15,342 bases of DNA from Willaertia magna (taxonomy: Eukaryota > Heterolobosea > Eutetramitea > Acrasida > Naegleriidae), in assembly GCA_902984215.1 (NCBI GenBank), contig CADWAF010004513.1:1-15342 (forward strand), written 5' to 3'. Under the pieces are notes generated by a model. The model worked only from the letters and a program-made list of their open reading frames with translations. It was not told where the DNA came from and ran no database searches. A program made the translations under genes and the position numbers. Positions 7,669-15,342 of the stretch are shown piece after piece. Positions within the stretch are counted from its first letter, which is position 1, and each line of letters starts with the position of its first letter.

Positions 7669-9258
7669 TTATTCTTCAATAATATTTACAGGTTCAAATG
7701 TTCCAACATTCTTTGAATAAGCCATATCTATTCCATCAATTGTAATTTCCATATCTTCAGGATTAGCTCTTTGTATAACTTGATCTTGTATCATTTTCTT
7801 AATTTCATTTGGATTTGTAATCATTGGAAATATTTGTTGTGAAATTGTAATTGGTTTACCATGAATTCCATTATTATCATTATTTGATTTAACAATTGAA
7901 TAAATAAAATTCCAAATACTAACATGATTTAAAGATTGTAAATATTCAACCATTAAAGAATGTACTGTTAAATCATTGTTGATAATATTGTTGTAACTAT
8001 CTATATTTAATTCATTCTCAAATGAAATACTTCCTGCAACTATAGGTGTAGACATTCCAATTAAAGAATGATAAGGTAGATAATAAATTGTATAACCTAA
8101 TGAGAATGGCCATTCAACAACATTAATTAATCTTAAATTAGTGATATAACTATATGAAAATAAATAAGAATAAATCTTTAAAATAAAATAATAACCTAAC
8201 CAAATTATAATTGGTAATAAACTATAAATAAATGTAAATCCAACAAAAAATTTATTTGTATTAAACGTAAAATAAATAAAACCAAACATCATAATTGTAA
8301 TAATAAATAAATAAAATATTATAAATAAAAATAAAAATAAAATAATATAAAATTTATTTTCATTTAAAACTTTTTTAATAATCTTACTATTTGGTCTTTC
8401 AAAATATAAAACCTTTTCATATGAACTACTTGACGTATGACATAAAATCTTATGTAAAACATTCTTCTCTCTAAATACAATAGGTACATTACTTAATAAT
8501 GATGGTTCAGAATATTCTGATGTTAAACATTCTGATTCATCCCAAATATAATCACCAAATGGATCTAAGATAAATTGTTTATAAAATCTATCTAATGAGT
8601 ATTTAGTAAGTCCATCTAAATAAACAAAACTGTAAATTATATAAAATAAAAAAGTACCTATTAAAATTAATATTGAAATGATAAAACAATATAAAAAAGT
8701 ATTTCCAATATTATTTTCAAATATATCTTTGTCTATAATTATAAAATTATTTTGTAAATTTAATTGTTGTAAATTATTTACTTCTTGTAAATAACATGTA
8801 AAATTTAAAGTATTAAATAAATCTTCTCTTGTATTAAATACATTTCCCATTTCCCATAATTTTTCAAATTTTTTAACAAAATAATCTCTACACTCTTCAG
8901 TTTTAATTTTACTTTCTAAAACGCAAGCTCTTTCTTTACTTTCTAATAAAATACGCTTATTTAAATTCATTGATTTATTTAATAAAGTAGCATCATAAAG
9001 AACTGGAAATTCAACATAATAAAATTTATTATTATTTACATCATTCTTTTCAATAATTGTTTCTAAAGAAGTTTTAGTTTGTTCTTTATTGTTTATCATA
9101 TCAAATGAACATGTTGTTTTTATTAAGGTGGAAGTAGAAATATTAAAATCAATGAATGGAACTAAAAAACCGAATAGAATAAAAAATCCTATTGGATATA
9201 AAAGAAAAAAAAGTGTGATAACTATTCTAGGTATTTTAGAATAACTTTTACTTTGCAT
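7669..9258 (-). CDS. four-pass membrane protein with a possible DUF304/bPH-like C-terminal domain
   Basis: A single exon of 529 residues with an ATG at 9258. Membrane segments are seen at about 12-36, 187-213, 303-332 and 337-368. Residues 37-185 form a non-membrane domain with several Cys (50, 112, 123, 155), probably lumenal or extracellular. Between the second and third segments comes VLYFERPNSK (283-292), and right after the fourth comes YSYITNLRLINV (369-380). The order 'vLy..rPs', two membrane helices, then 'Y.iTn.Rli' is what I know from DUF304 / bacterial-PH (YdbT-like) membrane proteins. The match is by eye and only local. The C-terminal 150 residues are soluble, Asn-rich and unrecognised. 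It is probably a protein of an internal or plasma membrane. The 169-base gap to the next upstream gene must hold its promoter; that gap contains a 12-bp palindrome TTCCAATTGGAA at 9296-9307. Confidence 0.75.
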   Translation of the reverse strand: MQSKSYSKIPRIVITLFFLLYPIGFFILFGFLVPFIDFNISTSTLIKTTCSFDMINNKEQTKTSLETIIEKNDVNNNKFYYVEFPVLYDATLLNKSMNLNKRILLESKERACVLESKIKTEECRDYFVKKFEKLWEMGNVFNTREDLFNTLNFTCYLQEVNNLQQLNLQNNFIIIDKDIFENNIGNTFLYCFIISILILIGTFLFYIIYSFVYLDGLTKYSLDRFYKQFILDPFGDYIWDESECLTSEYSEPSLLSNVPIVFREKNVLHKILCHTSSSSYEKVLYFERPNSKIIKKVLNENKFYIILFLFLFIIFYLFIITIMMFGFIYFTFNTNKFFVGFTFIYSLLPIIIWLGYYFILKIYSYLFSYSYITNLRLINVVEWPFSLGYTIYYLPYHSLIGMSTPIVAGSISFENELNIDSYNNIINNDLTVHSLMVEYLQSLNHVSIWNFIYSIVKSNNDNNGIHGKPITISQQIFPMITNPNEIKKMIQDQVIQRANPEDMEITIDGIDMAYSKNVGTFEPVNIIEE

Positions 9259-9427
9259 TTTTTTTTAAATTTTAAATGGAGGAGTTTAATTTGTTTTCCA
9301 ATTGGAAGGAAGTTTGACGTTTTGTAAAGTTTATACATTGATGTTCTGTTTGTTTCGTTAAAAAACGACTTCAATAAACGTTTCGTAATTGATGTTGTGT
9401 TTACCAATACTTTCTAATTTACAGAAT

Positions 9428-11137
9428 TTACTGTTCCTCTTCTTTTTCTCTCCATCCCACATTAAGGCCTAGCTTTGCTGCTATCAACATTTCGTATCCC
9501 TCTTTTGAAACACTTGTGTCACACAAAGTAATTTTTCTAAGTGTTCTTAGCAAACCACTGTTGATAATGCTAGAAACTGTTTCGTCTGAAAGTTTTGGGT
9601 TGAAATTCAATAAAAGTTGAGTCAATTTTGGAGGAGGACAACGTAAAAAGCTCTTCATACTTTTATCATTTAGAGAAGCTCCAGTCATGTCAAGAAAAGT
9701 AAGATTTAAACAATTCTCTAATTTAAAATTTTCAAAACTTCCCAAAACGGAAGTGCCAATATAAAGCTTACTTAACTTTGGCATCACCTCCATGTTACAA
9801 AACTTGTTTAATGGGTTAGTATAAAAATGGTTGAAATTATAGTTGCCATCAATTCTTAGCTCTGTTAGATTTGGCAAGAAACCATCCGTAAAATCCTCAC
9901 TGTCGTTCAAGTGTATACGAGTCAAAATCAAGGTTTTCAACTTTAACATTTTCCCACAAGCAATCTTATTAAGGGAATAAACTGATAAACTATTACCGTT
10001 TAAATTTAATTCTATCAAGTTGTGGAGCTTGTGATTTGTTGTGAAATTATCGAAGGCTTCGTCGGTCAGAAAGCAACTTTCTAACCTTAGAACTGAAAGA
10101 TTTAACAAAGAAGCTGTTGAAAGAAGTTTAAACCCTTCATCTCCCATCATATTATTGCTAAGAGACAAATGCCTTAAGTTGGAGCAATATGGTTGCTTCA
10201 AAAGTAATCTCTGGTCAGCCAGTTTAACATTACAACTAGATAGATTCAATTTCTCTAGCTTTTTCATTGGTTTACAAATCAGCTCTCCTACTCCCTCCGT
10301 TTTAATACTATTGGCTAGGTCCAATTTTATTAAATTTGGAAGAAACTCACTGGATGCTAAATATTTTACTCCTTGCTTTGTAAAGTGATAACTTCTAAGG
10401 GTGAGAGAAGTTAAGTTTTTAAAAGCATTCCCCAGCAGCAGATTCTTCAGTGATTCATCTCTTTCATTTAAAGTGATATGGAAAGGGATTGTAAGAGAGA
10501 TATTGTGAAGATTAGGCATATTCTTTAGTAACGTCAAATCAACAACTACTGCTAACACTTCTAGTTCAGTAAGGTTAGTTAATTGACCAGATTCTACCAG
10601 TGATTGAAATCCTTCATCATTCACATTTTCATCAACAATTGAAAAATTAAAACGACTAGTGACCATTGCAGTATTCCAAGATGTTTTCAGTTTAAAAGAC
10701 CTTAGGTTAGAAAATTTATAATCCTTAATCAAGCTAGTATCGTAAATGTATGAAAGCCGAAGATATTCTAAGTGAAGAGTAGGTATTTCCTTTGAAATCT
10801 GACTGAATTTAATACTAGAATATTCAAAGTTTCTGACGCTCAATCTGTTACAAATATTTAAGGCTTTCATTAAACTTAAACTTGTTTTCATTTCTTCAAA
10901 ACTCATTACAGAAGCATCTATTTCAAAAGAACGATTTCTAAGGAAAGTACCTGTTACGATTTTCCAAGATTTTGAAACTTGAGCACACCTTAGTAAACAG
11001 TCGTTAGATCCTATAAAACTAAGAATTTCTTCAATAATATCTAAGGGTAGGTTGTTTCGTGATTCCGAGCGAGCAACCTTTGGTGGTATATTGGCCTTTG
11101 TCCGTGAATCCTTGGTAGATTGAATGTTGTTATTCAT
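9428..11137 (-). CDS. F-box/leucine-rich-repeat protein, probable SCF adaptor
   Basis: A single intact exon of 569 residues with an ATG at 11137 and a TAA at 9428. A Ser/Lys-rich N terminus of about 27 residues is followed by an F-box (LPLDIIEEILSFIGSNDCLL then CAQVSKSWKIV, roughly 30-62). Leucine-rich repeats of 23-26 residues fill about 80-550 (NLTELEVL, NLIKLDLANS, KLEKLNLSSCNV, NLIELNLNGNSL, NLTFLDMTGASL). F-box/LRR proteins bind Skp1 through the F-box and recruit targets for ubiquitination through the LRR face; the target cannot be read here. Base composition and Leu codons are clearly less AT-biased than in the damaged F-box/LRR gene at the left edge, so the two are unlikely to be recent copies. 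It is followed by the membrane-protein gene on the same strand after 169 bases. Confidence 0.9.
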   Translation of the reverse strand: MNNNIQSTKDSRTKANIPPKVARSESRNNLPLDIIEEILSFIGSNDCLLRCAQVSKSWKIVTGTFLRNRSFEIDASVMSFEEMKTSLSLMKALNICNRLSVRNFEYSSIKFSQISKEIPTLHLEYLRLSYIYDTSLIKDYKFSNLRSFKLKTSWNTAMVTSRFNFSIVDENVNDEGFQSLVESGQLTNLTELEVLAVVVDLTLLKNMPNLHNISLTIPFHITLNERDESLKNLLLGNAFKNLTSLTLRSYHFTKQGVKYLASSEFLPNLIKLDLANSIKTEGVGELICKPMKKLEKLNLSSCNVKLADQRLLLKQPYCSNLRHLSLSNNMMGDEGFKLLSTASLLNLSVLRLESCFLTDEAFDNFTTNHKLHNLIELNLNGNSLSVYSLNKIACGKMLKLKTLILTRIHLNDSEDFTDGFLPNLTELRIDGNYNFNHFYTNPLNKFCNMEVMPKLSKLYIGTSVLGSFENFKLENCLNLTFLDMTGASLNDKSMKSFLRCPPPKLTQLLLNFNPKLSDETVSSIINSGLLRTLRKITLCDTSVSKEGYEMLIAAKLGLNVGWREKEEEQ

Positions 11138-11232
11138 TTATTTTGTAGTGCAAAACACCCCTCCAGCACAACCACAACACCCAAAAACTTAAATAACCCA
11201 TAATGAAGGAATTTATTTAGAAAACATTATAT

Positions 11233-11315
11233 CCGATGATAGCTCAGCTGGTAGAGCATGGGACTGTAGTAGCACTGTTATCCTGTGGTCGGCGGTTCGA
11301 TTCCGTCTCATCGGA
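11233..11315 (+). tRNA. tRNA-Tyr (anticodon GTA) with a 10-nt intron
   Basis: A full cloverleaf can be drawn. The acceptor CCGATGA (11233-11239) pairs with TCATCGG (11308-11314), with discriminator A at 11315. The D stem is GCTC/GAGC (11242-11245, 11254-11257). The anticodon stem TGGGA (11259-11263) pairs with TCCTG (11281-11285), including two wobble pairs. The T stem is GGCGG/CCGTC around TTCGATT. The anticodon GTA is at 11266-11268. An intron of 10 nt (11270-11279) sits one base 3' of the anticodon, the canonical 37/38 position for nuclear tRNA introns, and leaves a 73-nt mature tRNA. The C1-G72 pair is the eukaryotic tRNA-Tyr identity pair. The internal A and B boxes are intact. Confidence 0.95.
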
Positions 11316-11317
11316 AG

Positions 11318-11322
11318 TTTTT
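11318..11322 (+). terminator. RNA polymerase III terminator of the tRNA-Tyr gene
   Basis: A run of five T begins three bases after the discriminator base, the usual place and form for a Pol III stop. Confidence 0.7.
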
Positions 11323-11423
11323 CTTTGTGGACGTTGATTTTTCGTATTTTCTGAATTTTCCTGTTTTGGGGTATAAATAAGCGATTTTGTTTTTTGTTTC
11401 TGTTCAAAATTCATGTTGTGTTT

Positions 11424-13400
11424 TTATTTTGAATGATCGAAACAATTATAAACTAATTGATGCACAATTTCTATAAATTCTTTAAATTGATCTGTATCCG
11501 TTGCGTCCAAATAAAAGCTAACAATACGTTGTTGGTGGTGGGCATTTCTAGCTCTAAACTTGGCCTCAATGAATGACATATACCTTATTACTTGATTACT
11601 TAAAACCTTTTTCTCATTTACGTTACCATTTTCATCTGCCAATTTAACACAAACATTTTTCTTTTCATTTAAATAATATCGTTGATTCATTGGGTCATTA
11701 AAAAAACTATGAAATGCTTCACCTTCTTCTTCCTTAATGGAAAATTGTGAAAACTCTGGAAATAATTTACATAATAATTCTTCTTCCTTCTTTCCATCTA
11801 TCAATGGATTATTATTTACAAAACATTCTTCTAAAGTATCTACTTTTGTAAATACCAAAAAAACAGGAGAATATTTAAATGGACCATTACAACATTCTTC
11901 AAATAATTGTAAAGCATCCAACAACCTGTTAGAAGTATCATCTTCATAACATTTCTTTGTAAAATCCATTAAACTTGTAACATAAAATAAACTAGATAAA
12001 TTTGGATAAATATGATTCCATTTCTTTCTTTCATTTCTAGCACCACCAACATCAAATACTTTACTTATCATTCCCATGTATTCATAATCTATACATGTTA
12101 TACCAGTTGTTTTACATCTACTATGTACTATATCATCTAACGATGGAATATAAGATTCTTGTTTATCAAACATTTCTTTTAATATACATACTTTATCTAT
12201 CTTCTTTTTCTTTGATAGCTCTTCTTCAATTAAATCTTTTTTTAAAAATGTGGTTGATAATGATTGTAAATAATATTCTATTCCATCAAGTATAGATCCC
12301 TCTAAATTATATAAATTAAATAATTCATTAATATTTATGTATTTACATATTTGTTTTAAAAGTGAAACATGTTGAAAGAAAGCTTTATCATTTAAGGTAT
12401 ATCTAAATTGTGAAACTAATTGTAAATCTTCATCCGTTAAAGTACATTCATTATCATCATCTTCTTCTTCTATAATTACTTCTTCATTCGTAATATTTTG
12501 TTGTCTTATATTACTACCATTATTAGATAATTGATTTACCGTAAAGCCTTGTTCCAAATGTAAATTCATTATCTGTCCAAATGTCTGTAATATATTTGCA
12601 TAAATATAAGTTCTCATCCTACTAATTTCCTTCGCATCAAAGCCTTCTTGAAAAGCTAATTTATATTGTCTAAATAACGTAGATTTCCCGCCTCCTAAAG
12701 GACCACATACTAAGAACTTGTAAAGTTTTGGAGGTTTTAATTTTTTCTGTAAGGTAAAAAAAGTGCGCATTTGTGGGAGAGTTAGTTGTTTGTTGTTGTT
12801 ACAGGAAGAGGACATTGAAGAATGTTGTCTACATTCTTTCGTATTAGAAAGGTTATTATTGTTATTAGGAGAAGAAGAGGATGATAAAGGAAGAGTTGAT
12901 GAGGAAGGCTTTGAAAAGGTTTTTCTTTTGAAAAATGATTTCCATATTTCAAATGTTGATTGTCTTTCTAACATTTGTTGTGGCTGTGAACTACTACTAG
13001 TCGTTACTCTACCATTTGTCGGTATTGAAATAGGATTCGATATTATATAATCTTCTTTAAAGATAGGTATAGGTAAGACCTCACTTCTGAGTGGCGGTGT
13101 TGTTGTTTGTTGATTTTGTAATCTAGTTTGTCTAGGTGATGTAATGTCAAGTGTATCTTCTGCAATGCTTTCCATTCTCATCATATCTTGTGGAGATGTT
13201 TGTAATTTCTTCATCATTGTCATTTGTTGTCTTCTTTTCATAAAATCTTTTGGGTCTAGGCTATTGCCACCACCGTTCGGTGATGAACCTCCAGAAGAAG
13301 AGGTTTTTAGTGTCGTTTTGGAAGGAAAAAAAAATTGTGTCAGCAATTCCATCCAATCCTGATTACGGCAGTATTTTTTTTTATAATTTTTTTTTGCCAT
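11424..13400 (-). CDS. large heterotrimeric G-protein alpha-like GTPase with N-terminal extension
   Basis: A single exon of 658 residues with an ATG at 13400. Residues 1-225 are a basic, then Ser/Asn/Gln-rich extension not found in classical G-alpha, beginning MAKKNYKKKY, with no Gly2. The GTPase core follows: P-loop GPLGGGKST (233-241); a helical domain with an acidic insert (about 290-325); switch I DIVHSRCKTTGI with the catalytic Arg428 and Mg-binding Thr431; switch II DVGGARNERKKW (450-461); TKVD (518-521); and a G5 motif ATDT (633-636). The protein ends soon after helix alpha5, as in normal G-alpha. The switch II catalytic Gln is Ala454. G4 and G5 are about 110 residues apart against about 50 in classical members, so an insert lies there. 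The family transduces receptor signals at membranes. Loss of the Gln predicts slow or no GTP hydrolysis. It shares TKVD and the EDxTxNRL...LQLF segment with the G-alpha-like gene at 2874-4202, which points to one lineage. Confidence 0.9.
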   Translation of the reverse strand: MAKKNYKKKYCRNQDWMELLTQFFFPSKTTLKTSSSGGSSPNGGGNSLDPKDFMKRRQQMTMMKKLQTSPQDMMRMESIAEDTLDITSPRQTRLQNQQTTTPPLRSEVLPIPIFKEDYIISNPISIPTNGRVTTSSSSQPQQMLERQSTFEIWKSFFKRKTFSKPSSSTLPLSSSSSPNNNNNLSNTKECRQHSSMSSSCNNNKQLTLPQMRTFFTLQKKLKPPKLYKFLVCGPLGGGKSTLFRQYKLAFQEGFDAKEISRMRTYIYANILQTFGQIMNLHLEQGFTVNQLSNNGSNIRQQNITNEEVIIEEEDDDNECTLTDEDLQLVSQFRYTLNDKAFFQHVSLLKQICKYININELFNLYNLEGSILDGIEYYLQSLSTTFLKKDLIEEELSKKKKIDKVCILKEMFDKQESYIPSLDDIVHSRCKTTGITCIDYEYMGMISKVFDVGGARNERKKWNHIYPNLSSLFYVTSLMDFTKKCYEDDTSNRLLDALQLFEECCNGPFKYSPVFLVFTKVDTLEECFVNNNPLIDGKKEEELLCKLFPEFSQFSIKEEEGEAFHSFFNDPMNQRYYLNEKKNVCVKLADENGNVNEKKVLSNQVIRYMSFIEAKFRARNAHHQQRIVSFYLDATDTDQFKEFIEIVHQLVYNCFDHSK

Positions 13401-14030
13401 TTTTTTTTATTTTTTAAATATTTGATATCTGAATTGTGACACTCGAATTTTTCTCTGTTTAAGTAAACTGCTACACGATAAATGATATATTGGAGAGGAT
13501 ATGGAAATTAAAATGCGTTGTAAATGACTCTTTACGATTTGGAGGGAATTTTTTCTTTACTTAATATGTGAGCTATTTCCAAATAGTCCTTTTTGCTTTT
13601 TTCCAATAAGATTTGGTTCACTGTTCTAAGTAATATAGCGACATGAGATAGCCTAATCACTTCACGTGAAGTATTCAAAATAATGAATTCATAAGCACTT
13701 CAGTGAAAGTTGCAAGTAATTTGGTTTGAAGACTACCAATTCAGACATTAAAGCACTGTGTATATTCAGTGAAAATGTGATGTGACTTCACCACAAGACC
13801 ATAAAATTGGATGTATGTACAAAACGGTAAAATCATCTCCGATACATGCCAACGTACCACATGTAGCTAACATGTACCTTATCAAATCCCAAATACATGC
13901 TTCAATTCACTTATTACATGTACTAATTATTCTGTTGTTTTAAACTCCATGCATAACCTTCTTCAGTTCTTCTCATATATTGGCACCTCGGGACGGGTAA
14001 ACAAGACAGAGTCTTTCATTTCTTTAAAAA
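13401..14030. other. divergent intergenic region between the large G-alpha-like gene and the sulfurtransferase
   Basis: About 630 bases lie between two start codons facing away from each other, so this should hold both promoters. It contains a 14-bp perfect palindrome with a CACGTG core, two copies of TTCAGTGAA, and a cluster of ACATG-type motifs (13811-13923). ATATAT at 13975-13980 could serve as a TATA element for the sulfurtransferase. No coding frame or RNA gene is recognisable. Confidence 0.6.
13659..13672. promoter_or_regulatory. 14-bp palindrome with E-box/G-box core
   Basis: ACTTCACGTGAAGT is perfectly self-complementary and is centred on CACGTG, the site bound by many bHLH and bZIP dimers. 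Related half-site pairs TTCAGTGAA occur at 13699-13707 and 13765-13773. Function is inferred from sequence only. Confidence 0.4.
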
Positions 14031-15175
14031 ATGAAAAGATTTTCATCTCCATTAGTTTCTTGTTTGTGGTTGAAAGAAAATTTAGGAAAACCTGGCATTA
14101 AGGTATGTTTTTATTATTGATTATTTATTTTAATTATTTAAAATTACATTTATATTTAAAATATTATTTTTTAAAAAATTAAAAATTTAATTTTTGTAAA
14201 CCTTTGATCATTCGGAAATTATAAAGGTTTTGGACGGTTCTTGGCACATGCCACATACCAACAGAAAGTGAGTAAAACAACAATTATCTTTCAAAAACAA
14301 AATTAACAAATAATTAAAAACAAAAACTAGTGGCTATCAAGAATACCTTAAAGAACATATTCCAACAGCCAAATTCTTTGACATTGATATCATTTCAGAT
14401 ACAAACATCCCACTCCCACACATGTTACCAGATATCTCTTTATTTGAAGAAAAAGTTACAGAATTAGGAATTACAAATAATGATAAAATTATTGTATATG
14501 ATACTGCTTTTATGAGTGCTTGTAGAGTATGGTATACTTTTAAACTATTTGGTCATAATAATTGTAATATTTTAGATGGTGGTTTAATGAAATGGAAGAA
14601 AATGGGATTTCCTGTCGTTAGTCAAAATGAAGAAGAACAAGAAAAGAAACAACAACCATTGGAAAGATATAAGGTAAAAGAGTTTAGAAAAGAGTGGTTA
14701 AGAGATTTAAATCAAATTTTAAAAAATTTAGAATTAAATAGTGAATATATGATTGGTATGTTATTTTTTACAATTTATTTTACAACAATTTTTACAAAAA
14801 GATGCAAGAAGTGCTGAAAGATTTACTGGAAAACAACAAGAACCAAGACCTGGATTGTACGCAGGTCATATTCCAGGATCTAAAAACTTACCATTCACTA
14901 AACTAATTAATCCTGAAACAAATGAATTTAAATCACCATCTGAAATTAAACAATTATTTATTGAATCAGGTTTACCATTATTAAATAACAATGAAGAAGA
15001 TAACTCATTATTAGATAAACCAATTATTGCATCATGTGGTAGTGGAGTATCTGCTTGTAATTTAATTGCTGCTTTAAATTATATTGGTGTTGATTTAAGT
15101 GATATTCGTTTGTATGATGGAAGTTGGAGTGAATATGGAAAGTTAGAAAATAACTTTCCAATTGGAAAAGAATAA
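14031..15175 (+). CDS. two-domain sulfurtransferase, 3-mercaptopyruvate/thiosulfate type, four exons
   Basis: Exons are 14031-14102, 14227-14267, 14331-14755 and 14802-15175, giving 303 residues. Introns of 124, 63 and 46 nt begin GTATGT, GTGAGT and GTATGT and end in AG. Splicing restores conserved blocks: VLDGSWHMP after intron 1 and the MIDARSAERF block across intron 3. The inactive N-terminal rhodanese domain (LVSCLWL..., ILDGGLMKWKKMGFPV) is followed by the catalytic domain (DARSAERF, GHIPGSKNLPF, active loop CGSGVSA with Cys at about 258, YDGSWSEYG). The loop CGSGV(T/S)A is the form seen in mercaptopyruvate sulfurtransferases, whereas classical rhodanese has CRKGVTA. The enzyme moves sulfur from 3-mercaptopyruvate to thiol acceptors or cyanide, in cysteine catabolism and sulfur relay. 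The rhodanese fold starts by about residue 6, so there is no room for a long targeting peptide; a cytosolic location is likely. The gene converges on its downstream neighbour with 25 bases between stops. Confidence 0.92.
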
Positions 15176-15200
15176 TTTTTATTTATTTATTGTAAAAGAT

Positions 15201-15342
15201 TTATTGTAATTTAATTGGTAATTTCTTTTCGTCATAAATAATTTTTACACCACAATTATTATCTTCTTTTCTTTTTTGTTTATTTAAAGATAATCTTCCA
15301 GCTTCTAAAATACTTGTGGTTAATAATGTTTCAATTCCAATA
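15201..15342 (-). CDS. 3' end of an unidentified gene, cut by the right window edge
   Basis: On the minus strand one frame is open from the window edge to a TAA at 15201-15203. It encodes 46 residues beginning IGIETLLTTSILEAGRLSLN, with a Lys/Asn-rich middle and ending KLPIKLQ. The residue mix looks coding, and the tail-to-tail spacing to the sulfurtransferase matches other convergent pairs in this window. The fragment is too short for me to name a family. Confidence 0.55.
   Translation of the reverse strand, partial: IGIETLLTTSILEAGRLSLNKQKRKEDNNCGVKIIYDEKKLPIKLQ

Noticed and set aside
9222..9407. 61-codon minus-strand frame upstream of the membrane protein
   Set aside because: Non-ATG start, overlaps the true start in another frame, no recognisable content.
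11213..11407. 64-codon minus-strand frame across the tRNA
   Set aside because: It is the antisense of the tRNA-Tyr gene and its terminator.
13469..13476. TGCTACAC near the large G-alpha-like gene, also found in the inverted repeat before the other G-alpha-like gene
   Set aside because: An 8-base match in 15 kb on two strands is expected by chance, and its distance to the two starts is very different.
14753..14801. N-terminal part of an open frame reading into the last sulfurtransferase exon
   Set aside because: These bases are intron 3; splicing restores the conserved DAR block of the rhodanese domain.

Overview
The window looks like a piece of a compact, AT-rich protist nuclear genome. A heterolobosean amoeba of the Naegleria kind is the best guess. 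The evidence is: standard stop codons; short GT-AG introns (46 to 124 nt); gene-to-gene spacing often below 200 bp; Asn/Thr/Ser-rich low-complexity protein segments; a tRNA-Tyr with a small canonical intron; and families known to be expanded in such amoebae (G-protein alpha-like GTPases, F-box/LRR, ankyrin and RCC1-repeat proteins, a WASP-like actin regulator). The species assignment is inference; no marker gene is present.

Layout from left to right. (1) 1-2162, minus strand: two abutting damaged genes. One is an F-box plus leucine-rich-repeat gene whose F-box and LRR parts lie in different frames and which runs off the left edge. Upstream of it is an ankyrin-repeat gene broken by a frame change and lacking a usable start. 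(2) 2163-2873: intergenic DNA with a perfect 16-bp inverted repeat and a TATA-like box, leading into a plus-strand G-alpha-like gene with one intron (2874-4202). (3) 4277-6608, minus: a WASP-type actin nucleation-promoting factor built as CRIB-like motif, Asn/Thr-rich linker, long charged coiled coil, polyproline, WH2, C and acidic regions. Its 5' end runs directly into an oppositely oriented, 5'-truncated RCC1-repeat fragment (6616-7275). (4) 7391-7660, plus: a small coiled-coil protein, convergent with a minus-strand four-pass membrane protein (7669-9258) that resembles DUF304/bPH-type proteins. (5) 9428-11137, minus: an intact F-box/LRR protein. (6) 11233-11315, plus: intron-containing tRNA-Tyr. 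(7) 11424-13400, minus: a second, larger G-alpha-like protein. (8) 13401-14030: a divergent regulatory region rich in short palindromes. (9) 14031-15175, plus: a four-exon two-domain sulfurtransferase (MST/TST family), convergent with the 3' end of an unidentified gene (15201-15342, minus).

There is no operon. The common theme is signalling: two degenerate G-alpha-like GTPases that both lack the catalytic switch II glutamine, a putative Rho-GTPase-responsive Arp2/3 activator, and F-box adaptors. The most interesting points are the loss of catalytic residues in both G-alpha paralogues, the unusual CRIB/coiled-coil/VCA architecture, and the evident rearrangement or decay at 6608-6616 and across 1-2162.
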